Shown: positions 15,653-24,349 of the stretch, in pieces | Position numbering within the stretch: position 1 is the stretch's first letter | Layout: every line of letters begins with the position of its first letter | Notes under the pieces: model-generated | What the model saw: only the letters and a program-made list of their open reading frames with translations | The model's database searches: none | What the model was told of the DNA's origin: nothing | Program-made: the position numbers and the translations under genes | From: Streptomyces sp. NBC_00443 | GTDB taxonomy: Bacteria > Actinomycetota > Actinomycetes > Streptomycetales > Streptomycetaceae | Reading direction: 5' to 3' | Assembly: GCF_036014175.1 (NCBI RefSeq) | Contig: NZ_CP107917.1 | Coordinates: forward strand, 1,860,001-1,924,000 | Length of the DNA: 64,000 nt

Positions 15653-16594
15653 CTACCCGACGACGACCCGCCCCCGATGCTCCTGCGGACTCACCCCGTA
15701 AACCCTCTTGAACGCACTCGACAAAGCAAACGCACTCCCGTACCCGACCCGCCGCGCGATCGCGTCCAGCGTGTCGTCGGTGTCGCGCAGGGCATCCGCC
15801 GCGATTGCGAGCCGCCACCCCGTGAGGTACGTCATCGGCGGCTCCCCCACCAGTTCGGTGAAGCGCCGGGCCAGCGCGGCCCGGGACACCCCCGCCTTCG
15901 TGGCCAGCGTGGCGACCGTCCAGGGGTGCGCGGGGTCGTCCTGGACGAGCCGCAGCACGCGGCCCACCACGGGGTCGGCGAGCGCCGCGTACCAGGCCGG
16001 TGCCGCCGCCTCGGGACGGGAGAACCAGGCCCGGAGAGCGGCGATGACCAGCAGGTCGAGCAGCCGGTCCAGGACGACCTCCTGGCCGGGCTCGTCGCGG
16101 ACGATCTCCTCCATGAGGTACGGCGTGAGGGGGCAGTCCCACACGTCGGCGGTGAGGGCCAGCAGCGGCGGCAACGCGTTCAGCAGCCGCCCGCTGACCT
16201 CGCCCTGCCACAGATAGGTGCCGATCAGCATCACGGCCGAACCGTCGAGCCGGTCGCCCCAGGTGCGCACGCCGAGATCCATCGAGCCGCTGAGGGAGCG
16301 GCCGTCGGGGTAGCTGCACTCGGCGCCCGGCAGGATGAGGGCCTGCGGTGCCGTGCCGGGGTCGTCGGCGCAGACGTAGGGGTCCGGGCCGCGGGCGATG
16401 GCGAGGTCTCCGGGGCGCAGCCGGAGCCGCTCCCCCTGGTCGGGGATCACCCAGGCGTCGCCGCGGACCATGACCATGACGGTGAGCGGGGCGCGGTCCT
16501 CGACGCGGATGGCCCACGGCGGCTCGAAACACGCGCGGATCATGAAGGCGCCACGCGCGCGTGGGCCCTCCAGAAGGCCGGCGAGAGCGTCCAT
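15653..16594 (-). CDS. AraC-family regulator with cupin_6-type sensor
   Basis: This 313-aa regulator has an N-terminal cupin sensor (PLTVMVMVRGDAWVIPD, RLRPGDLAIARGPDPYV) and two AraC helix-turn-helices at the C-terminus (TVATLATKAGVSRAALARRF; DAIARRVGYGSAFALSSAFK). It is divergent from the NmrA-like reductase with an 80-bp gap, so that gene is the likely target, as is usual for this family. The start at ATG 16594 is set by TACGCT 6 nt upstream. Confidence 0.85.
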   Translation of the reverse strand: MDALAGLLEGPRARGAFMIRACFEPPWAIRVEDRAPLTVMVMVRGDAWVIPDQGERLRLRPGDLAIARGPDPYVCADDPGTAPQALILPGAECSYPDGRSLSGSMDLGVRTWGDRLDGSAVMLIGTYLWQGEVSGRLLNALPPLLALTADVWDCPLTPYLMEEIVRDEPGQEVVLDRLLDLLVIAALRAWFSRPEAAAPAWYAALADPVVGRVLRLVQDDPAHPWTVATLATKAGVSRAALARRFTELVGEPPMTYLTGWRLAIAADALRDTDDTLDAIARRVGYGSAFALSSAFKRVYGVSPQEHRGRVVVG

Positions 16595-16600
16595 GGCCTC

Positions 16601-16606
16601 AGCGTA
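16601..16606 (-). promoter_or_regulatory. -10 box of leaderless AraC gene
   Basis: TACGCT on the minus strand lies 6 nt before ATG 16594, inside the 80-bp divergent region shared with the reductase. Confidence 0.5.
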
Positions 16607-16674
16607 GACGTCCGCGCATGGGAATGAGCCGTTCAGCGATGGGCTGTTGGGGCGCGCGCCAGTTGACTTGAAGC

Positions 16675-17526
16675 ATGACGAAGAACGCAGCCGACAAGGC
16701 GAACACGCAGCGGATGACGGTAGTGGTGACCGGTGCCTCGGGTCGTACCGGGAGCCGGGTGGCGGAAGCGGCGCGCGGGGCGGGGCTGACGGTACGGGCC
16801 GCCTCCCGGGCGCAGGGCTTCGACTGGGAGAACCCGACGACGTGGGCCCAGACCCTGCGCGACGCGGACGCGGCATATCTGATGTACCCGTCCGACGTCG
16901 GCTCCCCGGAGGCGGCCGAGGGCGTCGGCGCACTCGCGCGGGAGGCGGTCGGGCTCGGCGTGCGGCGGCTGGTGCTGCTGTCGGCGCGCGGTGAGGACCA
17001 GGCGCTGCCGACCGAGGAGGCACTGAAGTCGTCCGGCGCGGACTGGACGATCGTACGAGCCTCGTGGTTCGCGCAGAACTTCAGCGAGGGGCCGCTGGTG
17101 GAGGGGATGGTCCACGGGGAGCTGGTCTTCCCGGCGGGCGAGGTGAAGGAGCCGTTCGTCGACGTGCGCGACATCGCGGACGTGGTGACGGCCGTGCTGA
17201 CCTCGGGCGACCGCCATGTGGGCCGGACGCTGGAGCTGACCGGGCCGCGGCTGCTGTCCTGGCGGGAGGCGGTCGCGGAGATCTCCGGGGCGACGGGCAG
17301 CACGATCACGTACACGCCGGTCCCGACACCGGCCTACGGCGAGGCCCTGGCGGGCTTCGGAGTGCCGCCCGAGGAGGCGGAGCTCCTGGTCGAGGTGTTC
17401 GAGACCCTCATGGACGGCCGCAACGCCCATGTGACGGACGGTGTCCGCGAGGTCCTCGGACGTGCGCCCCGGGACTTCTCCGACTTCGTGCGGGAGGCCG
17501 CGGCGGCAGGGGCGTGGAAGGCCTGA
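16675..17526 (+). CDS. NmrA-like NAD(P)H-binding reductase
   Basis: This 283-aa atypical short-chain dehydrogenase is of the NmrA/HSCARG type. It has the N-terminal dinucleotide motif VTGASGRTGSRV (about residues 14-25) and lacks the YxxxK pair of classical SDRs. The motifs RLVLLSARG and DWTIVRASWFAQNFSEG are typical of the azoreductase/NmrA branch, which acts as a redox sensor or quinone reductase. Divergence from an AraC regulator suggests inducible expression. Confidence 0.8.
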   Translation: MTKNAADKANTQRMTVVVTGASGRTGSRVAEAARGAGLTVRAASRAQGFDWENPTTWAQTLRDADAAYLMYPSDVGSPEAAEGVGALAREAVGLGVRRLVLLSARGEDQALPTEEALKSSGADWTIVRASWFAQNFSEGPLVEGMVHGELVFPAGEVKEPFVDVRDIADVVTAVLTSGDRHVGRTLELTGPRLLSWREAVAEISGATGSTITYTPVPTPAYGEALAGFGVPPEEAELLVEVFETLMDGRNAHVTDGVREVLGRAPRDFSDFVREAAAAGAWKA

Positions 17527-17544
17527 AGCCCGCCCTTCGGGGGC

Positions 17545-18687
17545 CTATCGGTCCTCCGGCTTGTGCGGCGGATGCGTGTGCGTGCTCTTCACATGCGTCC
17601 GCAGCCGCGACGAGAGGTCGTCCGGCGGCAGGAAGCGGGACCAGCGCTCGGGGAACTCCGACGGCATGTCCGGGTCGTCGGGGTCCTGCTCCCGGCTCGC
17701 GGCGTGGCGGGCCACGTACTCGGCGACCTGGGCCTCGCGCATCCGCTCGTTCGCGGCGCGGGCCGCGGCCGTCGCGGCGGCCGGCCAGACCCGGTCGATC
17801 GCGGCGTTGACCGCGGCCCCGACGAGCACGGCGAACGCGGACACGCCGATCCACAGCATGACGGCGACGGCGGCGGCCAGCGAGCCGTAGATCGACGCCC
17901 CCTCGATGGTGCTCGTCAGGTAGATGCGCAGCAGGAAGCTGCCCAGCACCCACATGGCGAGGGCGACCAGCGCCCCGGGCACGTCCTCGATCCAGGGTGA
18001 GCGCACCGGCACGGACACGTGGTACAGCGTCGTCAGGAACGCGATCGACAGGACGATCACGACCGGCCAGTACAGGACCTGCACCAAGGTCTCCGACCAC
18101 GGCACGATCCGCACCACCGCGTCCGGCCCGGCCACCATCAGCGGCAGCGCCACCGAGCCGATCAGCAGCGCCGCGAGGAACAGCAGGAACGCCACCAGCC
18201 GGGTCTTGACGATGCCGCGGACGCCGTCGAGCCCGTACATCACGGTGATCGTGTCTATGAAGACGTTCACCGCGCGCGACCCCGACCACAGGGCGAACAG
18301 GAAGCCGACGGAGATCACGTCGGGGCGCCCGCCGTTCATCACGTCGTCCAGGATCGGCTGGGCGATCTGACGCACGCCCTTGTCGGACAGGACGGTGCGG
18401 GAGGCCTCCAGGATGTTGGTCTCCAGGCTGCTGATGCTGTCGGTGCCGGTCCAGTCGTCGACGTAACCGAGGAGGCCGATGAGGCTGAGGAGGAGCGGCG
18501 GCACGGACAGCAGCGTGAAGAACGCCGCCTCGGCCGCGAGCCCCAGGATGCGGTACTCGATGCAGGAATTGACGGTGTCCTTGAGCAACAGCCAGGCGGT
18601 CCGGCGCTTCGACACGTTCCGGTAGAGGGCACGCGCCCGGTGGAGACGGCCGGAGGGTTGTTGGGGGGATTCACTTGCTGGCTGCAC
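17545..18687 (-). CDS. YihY/BrkB-family inner-membrane protein
   Basis: This 380-aa polytopic membrane protein has about six transmembrane helices between residues 45 and 300 (AAFFTLLSVPPLLLSLIGLL; VAFLLFLAALLIGSVALPLM; VVIVLSIAFLTTLYHV; ALVALAMWVLGSFLLRIYL; VAVMLWIGVSAFAVLVGAAV). A charged cytoplasmic C-tail follows. The conserved family segment EAAFFTLLS is present. The older annotation as RNase BN is not supported for this family; molecular function is unknown. GTG 18687 follows a TACCTT box by 6 nt. Confidence 0.85.
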   Translation of the reverse strand: MQPASESPQQPSGRLHRARALYRNVSKRRTAWLLLKDTVNSCIEYRILGLAAEAAFFTLLSVPPLLLSLIGLLGYVDDWTGTDSISSLETNILEASRTVLSDKGVRQIAQPILDDVMNGGRPDVISVGFLFALWSGSRAVNVFIDTITVMYGLDGVRGIVKTRLVAFLLFLAALLIGSVALPLMVAGPDAVVRIVPWSETLVQVLYWPVVIVLSIAFLTTLYHVSVPVRSPWIEDVPGALVALAMWVLGSFLLRIYLTSTIEGASIYGSLAAAVAVMLWIGVSAFAVLVGAAVNAAIDRVWPAAATAAARAANERMREAQVAEYVARHAASREQDPDDPDMPSEFPERWSRFLPPDDLSSRLRTHVKSTHTHPPHKPEDR

Positions 18688-18693
18688 GACCTA

Positions 18694-18699
18694 AAGGTA
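18694..18699 (-). promoter_or_regulatory. -10 box of leaderless brkB-like gene
   Basis: TACCTT on the minus strand lies 6 nt before GTG 18687. Confidence 0.45.
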
Positions 18700-18810
18700 T
18701 CCGCCGTACAGGGGCGCACTCATCGCGGCGCCGGGTGCACGCCCTCGCCACCTGCCCGATCCTGTGCGCCGGTGCCGTGTCAGGGTGGCTATCAGCGTTC
18801 TGCGGAGGGG

Positions 18811-18816
18811 TAGGTT
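18811..18816 (+). promoter_or_regulatory. -10 box upstream of the AidB-like gene
   Basis: TAGGTT lies 7 nt before ATG 18824, consistent with leaderless transcription. A GGAGGGG further upstream (18804-18810) is too distant to serve as a Shine-Dalgarno. Confidence 0.45.
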
Positions 18817-18823
18817 CACAGTC

Positions 18824-20458
18824 ATGGCAGGCAGCACGCACACCGTGACCAACCAGCCCCCGCCCCTGGTCGGCTACGACGCCTACACCACCGATCAGGC
18901 CCTGAGCTCTGCCGTCGAGCGTCATCTCGCCCCTGAGCTGCTGGACGAGGTCCGAGGCGAGCTGTCGGGGCTCGGCAAGTCCTGCGGATCGGCGCAGGCG
19001 CAGGAGTGGGGGGCGCTGGCCAACGAGAACCCGCCGACGCTGCGCACCCACGACCGCTACGGCCACCGCATCGACGAGGTCGACTTCCATCCGTCCTGGC
19101 ACCGGCTGCTCGGCAAGGGCGTCGCGGCGGGCCTGACCGCGGCCTGGGTGCGGCCGGGCGGGCATGTGCGGCGGGCGGCCGCGTTCCTGCTGTGGACGCA
19201 GGTCGAGGCCGGCAACTGCTGCCCGCTGTCCATGACCCACGCGGCGGTCCCGGCCCTGCGCACCGACCCCGACCTCGCCGCCGTGTGGGAACCGCGGCTG
19301 ACGTCCATGATCTACGACCGTGAACTGCGGCCGGCCCGGCTCAAGGCCGGGGCCCTGTTCGGGATGGGCATGACGGAGAAGCAGGGCGGCAGCGACGTAC
19401 GGGCCAACGCGACGGCCGCTCGTCCCCTGCCCGACGGGGAGTCGTACGAGCTGACCGGGCACAAGTGGTTCTGCTCGGCACCCATGTCGGACGGGTTCCT
19501 CGTGCTGGCGCAGGCACCGGGCGGCCTCACCTGCCTTCTCGTGCCGCGTGTGCTGGAGGACGGCACCCGCAACGTGTTCCGCATCCAGCGGCTCAAGGAC
19601 AAGCTGGGCAACCGCTCGAACGCCTCCAGCGAGGTCGAGTTCGACGGGACGTGGGCGCGCCGGGTCGGTGAGGAGGGGCGCGGGGTGCGCACCATCATCG
19701 AGATGGTGGCCGCGACCCGGCTCGACTGTGTGCTGGGCTCGGCGGGGCTGATGCGGCAGGCGGTCGCGCAGGCGATCCACCACTGCACGCACCGCGAGGC
19801 GTTCGGCGGGAAGCTCGTCGACAAGCCGCTCATGCGCAACGTCCTGGCCGACCTGGCCGTCGAGTCCGAGGCGGCGACCACCCTCGCGCTGCGGCTCGCG
19901 GCCGCTTACGACGACGGCGGCGAGCAGGAGCGGGCGCTGCTGCGGATCGCGGTGCCGACCGCCAAGTACTGGGTCACCAAGCGGTGTACGCCGCTGACGG
20001 TCGAGGCGTCCGAGTGCCTGGGCGGCAACGGGTACGTGGAGGAGTCGGGGATGCCCCGGCTGGTGCGGGAGTCGCCGCTGAACTCGATCTGGGAGGGGGC
20101 GGGCAACGTCCAGGCGCTGGACGTGCTGCGGGCGTTGCAGCGGGAGCCCGCGGCGTTCAACGCCTATCTCCAGGAGGTCGGCAAAGCGCGCGGCGCCGAC
20201 CACCGGCTGGACGTGGCCATCAAGGGCCTGCTGACCGAACTGGCCGATCTCGACGGCATCGAGGCCCGCGCCCGTCGCCTGACGGAGCGGCTCGCGCTGG
20301 TGCTCCAGGGTTCCCTGCTGGTCCGTTACGCACCCCCCGAGGTCGCCGACGCGTTCTGCGCCTCACGGTTGGGCGGCGACGGAGGTGCCGCCTTCGGAAC
20401 CCTTCCGCACACCCTGGACCTCGGGTCGATCATGGAGCGAGCGCGGCCGGTGGCCTGA
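18824..20458 (+). CDS. AidB-like acyl-CoA dehydrogenase
   Basis: This 544-aa flavoprotein is of the acyl-CoA dehydrogenase superfamily, AidB branch. The FAD-binding TEKQGGSDVRANAT and the WFCSAPMSDGFLVLAQ segment match AidB closely, as does SVEASECLGGNGYVEESGMP (in the form TVEASECLGGNGY) with the R-E-x-P-L-N-S-I-W-E-G-A-G-N region. Length also fits AidB (~540 aa). E. coli AidB belongs to the adaptive response to alkylation damage, is DNA-binding and shows weak isovaleryl-CoA dehydrogenase activity. No ada gene lies nearby, so that role is not shown here. Confidence 0.85.
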   Translation: MAGSTHTVTNQPPPLVGYDAYTTDQALSSAVERHLAPELLDEVRGELSGLGKSCGSAQAQEWGALANENPPTLRTHDRYGHRIDEVDFHPSWHRLLGKGVAAGLTAAWVRPGGHVRRAAAFLLWTQVEAGNCCPLSMTHAAVPALRTDPDLAAVWEPRLTSMIYDRELRPARLKAGALFGMGMTEKQGGSDVRANATAARPLPDGESYELTGHKWFCSAPMSDGFLVLAQAPGGLTCLLVPRVLEDGTRNVFRIQRLKDKLGNRSNASSEVEFDGTWARRVGEEGRGVRTIIEMVAATRLDCVLGSAGLMRQAVAQAIHHCTHREAFGGKLVDKPLMRNVLADLAVESEAATTLALRLAAAYDDGGEQERALLRIAVPTAKYWVTKRCTPLTVEASECLGGNGYVEESGMPRLVRESPLNSIWEGAGNVQALDVLRALQREPAAFNAYLQEVGKARGADHRLDVAIKGLLTELADLDGIEARARRLTERLALVLQGSLLVRYAPPEVADAFCASRLGGDGGAAFGTLPHTLDLGSIMERARPVA

Positions 20459-20681
20459 GAGGCTCAGCAATCCGGCCGAGGATGCGGCCGCCGACCTCAG
20501 GGGCGCTGGGCCGTACCGATATGCCGCTCCGCCGCGTGGGCGCGACCAGCCACAACGAACCCGCAGCCGCCAACGCACAGAAAGCCGCACCCCCTGTCGC
20601 GAACACGGCCCAACCGTCGGAGACAGGGGTGGTGCTGCGCCGACACGGCACCACCCCTGCGCTTGGCCCGTTCGAGGCCAC
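20430..20681 (-). other. Uncertain small ORF or membrane-protein remnant
   Basis: An 83-codon frame carries one hydrophobic segment (WAVFATGGAAFCALAAAGSL) followed by basic residues, like the end of a transporter helix. It overlaps the 3' end of the AidB-like gene by 29 bp and has no clear Shine-Dalgarno. The 20459-20856 gap otherwise holds only the regulatory repeats upstream of the GAF regulator. Confidence 0.2.
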
Positions 20682-20739
20682 GAACGCCGCTCGGGACGGC
20701 GTTGCTCAAGTCTCAATCAGGCCAGAGCCGTCCACCAGG

Positions 20740-20820
20740 GTTGCAAGGGGTTGCAACTTGTTGGCGACTGTGTGCGGAGTGTGTCCCTCCGCAAGCGTTG
20801 GGCGGCACTATGAGACACAC
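20740..20820. promoter_or_regulatory. Inverted repeats upstream of the GAF regulator
   Basis: GTTGCAA (20740-20746), GGGG, TTGCAAC (20751-20757) is a perfect 7-bp palindrome. A wider pair, GTGTGTC (20779-20785) and GACACAC (20814-20820), lies between it and the coding region. Either may be an operator; the GAF regulator itself is the first candidate to bind them. Confidence 0.45.
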
Positions 20821-20856
20821 AGTCAAGGCGTGCACGAGTCGAACCGGGAGGGACCC

Positions 20857-22146
20857 TTGGCGCTCTCGCCGACGGACGTGACACAGCTGGCCGTCGTGGA
20901 CTCCGGGCGGGCCGCGCGGATGCTCAGCGAGGTCCGCGCCGCCACGCTCGCCGGACAGCGCGCTCCCGTCGCGCCGCGCCCGGTGATCGAGCAGTCCTGG
21001 GGCCGCATGCTGCGCAGCGGTGTCGACCCGGACCACGACGCCCGGTCCGGTCTGCTGTCCCGCGAGGAGGTGCAGCGGCGCCGGGAGACCACCGCGCTCA
21101 AGCATGTCCTGCCGGTGCTGCGCGAGGGTCTGCTGGCGGTGGCGGACATCGCCCACCACATCATGGTCGTCGCCGACGACGAGGGCCGGGTGCTGTGGCG
21201 GGAGGGCAACTCCTCCGTGCTGCGCAAGGCCGACAGCCTCGGGTTCGAACTCGGCGCCGACTGGCGGGAGAGCGTCGTCGGCACGAACGGGGTGGGCACG
21301 CCCGCGGTGGTGCGCCGGCCCGTACAGGTCTTCGCCTCCGAGCACTTCCAGCGCTCCCAGACCTCGTGGACCTGCACCGGCGCCCCCCTCACGGATCCGC
21401 GGGACGGCCGGCTGATCGGCGTTGTGGACGTCAGCGGGCCGCTGGAGACCATGCATCCGGCCACGCTCGCGTGGGTCGACTCGGTGGCCAAACTCGCCGA
21501 GGCCCGGCTGCGGGAGCTGCATCTGACCTCGCTTGAGCGGTTGCGCGCGGTGGCGGCGCCGGTGCTGGCGCGGCTGCCCGGGCGGGCCCTGGTGGTGGAC
21601 CGGGACGGCTGGACCGCCGCGGTGAGCCAGATGCCGTACGCGAACCGGATCGCGCTGCCCAAGTCCCTGGCGCCGGGCCGACGGTGGCTGCCGCCGCTCG
21701 GCCTGTGCTCGGTGGAGCCGCTGGCGGGCGGCTGGCTGCTGCGGGACTCCGACGAGCCGGTGCCGCCCGGGGCGACGCGGATCGCGCTGGACCTGACACA
21801 GCCGCGCCGCTGGTCGGTGACGGTGTCCGGCAGTGCGGGCTCCTGGAGCCATGAACTGAGCCCCCGGCACGCCGAGTTGCTCTATCTGCTGGCCCTGCAC
21901 CGGGCCGGCCGCAGTGCGGCGGGGCTGGCGGAGGACGTGTTCGGCGACCCGGGCCGTACGGTGACGGTGCGTGCCGAGATGTCGCGGGTACGGCGCTATC
22001 TCGCGGGCTTTCTGGAGCACCGGCCGTACCGCTTCCGCGAGGACACCGAGGTCGAGGTGCTGCTGCCGGACGAGCCGCGCGATCTGCTGCCGTATTCGAC
22101 GGCGCCCGCGGTGGTGCGAGGTCGGATCTCGGCGGATCTGCCCTGA
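20857..22146 (+). CDS. GAF-domain transcriptional regulator (AcoR-like sensor, no AAA+ domain)
   Basis: This 429-aa regulator begins with an AcoR-like segment (VIEQSWGRMLRSGVDPDH). A GAF ligand-sensing domain follows over about 75-215 (IMVVADDEGRVLWREG, VVGTNGVGTPAVV, GAPLTDPRDGRLIGVVDVSG). Then comes a C-terminal winged-helix-like region (SHELSPRHAELLYLLALH, TVRAEMSRVRRYL). The sigma-54 AAA+ module and Fis HTH of true AcoR are absent, as expected in an organism lacking sigma-54. TTG 20857 follows GGGAGGG; GTG 20830 is an in-frame alternative. Targets and ligand unknown. Confidence 0.75.
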   Translation: MALSPTDVTQLAVVDSGRAARMLSEVRAATLAGQRAPVAPRPVIEQSWGRMLRSGVDPDHDARSGLLSREEVQRRRETTALKHVLPVLREGLLAVADIAHHIMVVADDEGRVLWREGNSSVLRKADSLGFELGADWRESVVGTNGVGTPAVVRRPVQVFASEHFQRSQTSWTCTGAPLTDPRDGRLIGVVDVSGPLETMHPATLAWVDSVAKLAEARLRELHLTSLERLRAVAAPVLARLPGRALVVDRDGWTAAVSQMPYANRIALPKSLAPGRRWLPPLGLCSVEPLAGGWLLRDSDEPVPPGATRIALDLTQPRRWSVTVSGSAGSWSHELSPRHAELLYLLALHRAGRSAAGLAEDVFGDPGRTVTVRAEMSRVRRYLAGFLEHRPYRFREDTEVEVLLPDEPRDLLPYSTAPAVVRGRISADLP

Positions 22147-22239
22147 CTGGCGTGTGTCTTCCGCATATTTACGGGGTCTTAGTCCGCAAGCGTGCCCATC
22201 TGCCGTAGCATCCCTGTACGGGCCGCCCCACCTGCTCCT

Positions 22240-22259
22240 TTGGTCAACGCACAGACCAA
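22240..22259. promoter_or_regulatory. Inverted repeat before the secreted 429-aa protein
   Basis: TTGGTC, 8 nt, GACCAA: a perfect 6-bp inverted repeat 32 bp upstream of the start, suited to a repressor site or a small leader hairpin. Confidence 0.3.
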
Positions 22260-22290
22260 TGGCAGCAGTTGGCCCGCCTCGGGAGGTTTG

Positions 22291-23580
22291 ATGAAGCACC
22301 GCGGCAGACACCGTCGACGCAAGCAGGGCCGTGCCGTGCGCGCGTTCCTCGCCGGAACCGCCCTCGCGCTCACCGCAGCCGCCACGATGATCAGCGCCTC
22401 GCAGGCCACGATCGGTGACAACCCCGGGGCGCTGGAGCCTCTCACCCGGGCCTCCGACACCCGCGCGCTCCGCCTCCAGGAACAGCTGATGCCGCAGGCC
22501 ACCCTCGACGAACTGGCCGCCGGGATGGGCAAGCCGGTGGGTGTCCGTGCCGTCCTGGAGACCGCCGACCGCAGCCTGCGCCGCGCGGACGGCTGTACGG
22601 CCGGCCGGCGCACCGCGCTGCCGGTCGCGCCGACGGCCTCGCGCGCGTACTGCTGGGACGCCGCCGACACCCGGGGGTGGCGGGCGGGGGCGGTCACCAC
22701 CTCCGGGGACGCCGACGACGACGGCTGGTGGAACGACAACCGGGTGCTGCTCTCCGGCTGGAGTCAGGGCACCGCCGACCGGGGCCTCGCCCGGGTCGCC
22801 TTCGTCGACGCGAACGACCTGGCCCGCCTGAGGTACGCGTCGGCCCTTCTCGTCGTCCCGGTGGACGGTGGCCGCGACTACCGCGCCCTGAGTTCCCGCC
22901 TCTCCGGGATGGTCTGGTACCAGGACAAGCTGCTGGTGACCGCCGCCGACGGGCTGTACGTGTACGACATGAACCGCGTCCAGCGCGCCACGGTCGACAG
23001 CGCCGCGGTGGGCCGTGTGGACGAGGGCTGGTCGGCCCACGGCTACCGCTTCGTCCTGCCGGCCGTCGGTTCGTACCGACTGACCGGCGGGAGCGCCGCC
23101 CCGCGCCTCGGCGGCATCTCCCTGGACCGCAGCACGGCGCCCGACACCCTGGTCGCGAGCGAGTGGACCGCCGCCGACAGCGACCGGCCCGCCCGCCTGT
23201 GGCGCTACGACTTCAGCAAGGACCCGGCCCGCCCCGGCCTGCCGGCCGTCGACGCCACCGGAGCCGTGCGCACGGTCGAGGCGTACGAGACGGAGGCCTC
23301 CGGCATCGAGGGGGTCCTGTCGCACCGGGCGTCCGGAGCGGACCGCTCCGACTGGTACCTGGGCCGCGCCCCGGCCCCCACGGACCGCCACGGCAGTCTC
23401 TGGCGCCAGGACACCGAGGGAGCGGAGGCAACGCGCTGCGGCTCGGAGAACGCCCCCCGCTGCTGGGGCGCCCAGGCCGGCCCCCTGTCCTACTGGGAGG
23501 CCACGGGCGACGTCTGGTCCCAGTCGGGCCGGATGCTGTTCGCGGTGCCGCTGGAGTCGATCGACGCGGCGCTGGGGTAG
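22291..23580 (+). CDS. Secreted protein of unknown function, beta-propeller-like
   Basis: This 429-aa protein has a basic N-terminus and Sec signal (VRAFLAGTALALTAAATMI, residues 15-33), with cleavage near ASQA. The mature part is rich in short beta-type segments with Trp/Tyr-Gly turns (SGMVWYQDKLLVTAADGLYV, EASGIEGVLSHRASG, YWEATGDVWSQSGRMLFAV). These recall repeated propeller blades, but I cannot assign a family. GGGAGG lies 4 nt before the ATG. The palindrome upstream suggests individual control. Confidence 0.65.
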   Translation: MKHRGRHRRRKQGRAVRAFLAGTALALTAAATMISASQATIGDNPGALEPLTRASDTRALRLQEQLMPQATLDELAAGMGKPVGVRAVLETADRSLRRADGCTAGRRTALPVAPTASRAYCWDAADTRGWRAGAVTTSGDADDDGWWNDNRVLLSGWSQGTADRGLARVAFVDANDLARLRYASALLVVPVDGGRDYRALSSRLSGMVWYQDKLLVTAADGLYVYDMNRVQRATVDSAAVGRVDEGWSAHGYRFVLPAVGSYRLTGGSAAPRLGGISLDRSTAPDTLVASEWTAADSDRPARLWRYDFSKDPARPGLPAVDATGAVRTVEAYETEASGIEGVLSHRASGADRSDWYLGRAPAPTDRHGSLWRQDTEGAEATRCGSENAPRCWGAQAGPLSYWEATGDVWSQSGRMLFAVPLESIDAALG

Positions 23581-23598
23581 CCGCCCGGCACGGGCGGC
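23580..23598 (+). terminator. Hairpin at the stop codon of the secreted protein gene
   Basis: GCCGCCCG, GCA loop, CGGGCGGC: an 8-bp stem starting in the TAG stop codon. Confidence 0.5.
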
Positions 23599-23650
23599 CC
23601 GCGTGGACGCCGATCGACAGACCCCGCACCCGGATGATTCCCTGGCCGTC

Positions 23651-24223
23651 ATGACCAACATCCCCGTGACCACCTGGTCCCTGGAGCAGAACTCCCCCGC
23701 CGACCTCCTCCCGGCCGCCGCCCCGGACGGGGACGTGCGGATCGTGCGGGCCGAGGTGCCCTCTCCCGAGTTCAGCCGGTTTCTGTACGCGTCCGTGGGC
23801 GGGGACATCCAGTGGATCGACCGGCTCGGCTGGACGTATGCGCAGTGGCGGGAGCACCTGGAGCGTCCGGGCGTCGAGACGTGGGTCGCCTACGACCGCG
23901 GGACGCCGGCGGGGTATGTGGAGCTGGAGGCGCAGGACGACGGGGTCGTGGAGATCGTCTACTTCGGCCTGATTCCGGCCTTCCGCGGGCGGCGGATCGG
24001 TGGACATCTGCTGGCGTACGGCGCAGCCCGCGCCTGGGACCTGGCGGAACGCCGACCGGGGCTGGGCCGGACGAAGCGGGTGTGGGTGCATACCTGCAGC
24101 AAGGACGGGGAGCACGCCATGGACAACTACCTGCGCCGTGGCTTCACGCTCTTCGACACCAAGGTCGAGGAGGAGGCCGAGACGGCCACGCCCGGACCGT
24201 GGCCCGGGGCTTACCCTGGCTGA
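23651..24223 (+). CDS. GNAT-family N-acetyltransferase
   Basis: This 190-aa protein has an acetyl-CoA binding region typical of GNAT enzymes (VEIVYFGLIPAFRGRRIGGH, where RxxGxG is R-R-I-G-G-H) and a conserved C-terminal NYLRRGFTLF. ATG 23651 is chosen; a GTG 48 bp upstream lies in the terminator region. The substrate is not predictable. It precedes the sulfur operon but is separated from it by a strong hairpin. Confidence 0.8.
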   Translation: MTNIPVTTWSLEQNSPADLLPAAAPDGDVRIVRAEVPSPEFSRFLYASVGGDIQWIDRLGWTYAQWREHLERPGVETWVAYDRGTPAGYVELEAQDDGVVEIVYFGLIPAFRGRRIGGHLLAYGAARAWDLAERRPGLGRTKRVWVHTCSKDGEHAMDNYLRRGFTLFDTKVEEEAETATPGPWPGAYPG

Positions 24224-24261
24224 GCTGGGCAGAAACGGCCGATACGGGCCATGTGACCGAC

Positions 24262-24296
24262 GACACCCTTGTCTCACTCTACGGGACAAGGGTGTC
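24262..24296 (+). terminator. Terminator separating the GNAT gene from the sulfur operon
   Basis: GACACCCTTGTC (24262-24273), an 11-nt loop, GACAAGGGTGTC (24285-24296): a perfect 12-bp stem. Confidence 0.75.
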
Positions 24297-24312
24297 CGCA
24301 TCTCGGACGAAG

Positions 24313-24343
24313 CTGGACTGTGTCCAGATCGCCGTGCCACGCT
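24313..24343 (+). promoter_or_regulatory. Sulfur-operon promoter with overlapping operator
   Basis: CTGGAC-TGT-GTCCAG (24313-24327) is a perfect palindrome covering the expected -35 region. A -10-like CACGCT (24338-24343) lies 6 nt before the leader peptide ATG. The layout predicts a repressor that blocks RNA polymerase, plus a leaderless leader-peptide transcript. The repressor is not in this window. Confidence 0.5.
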
Positions 24344-24349
24344 TCCGTC

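Noticed and set aside
20713..23808. Very long open frame (about 1,000 codons) on the minus strand
   Set aside because: It is antisense to the GAF regulator and the secreted protein gene, is rich in Arg/Gly/His/Gln without domain pattern, and reflects third-position GC bias of the real genes.
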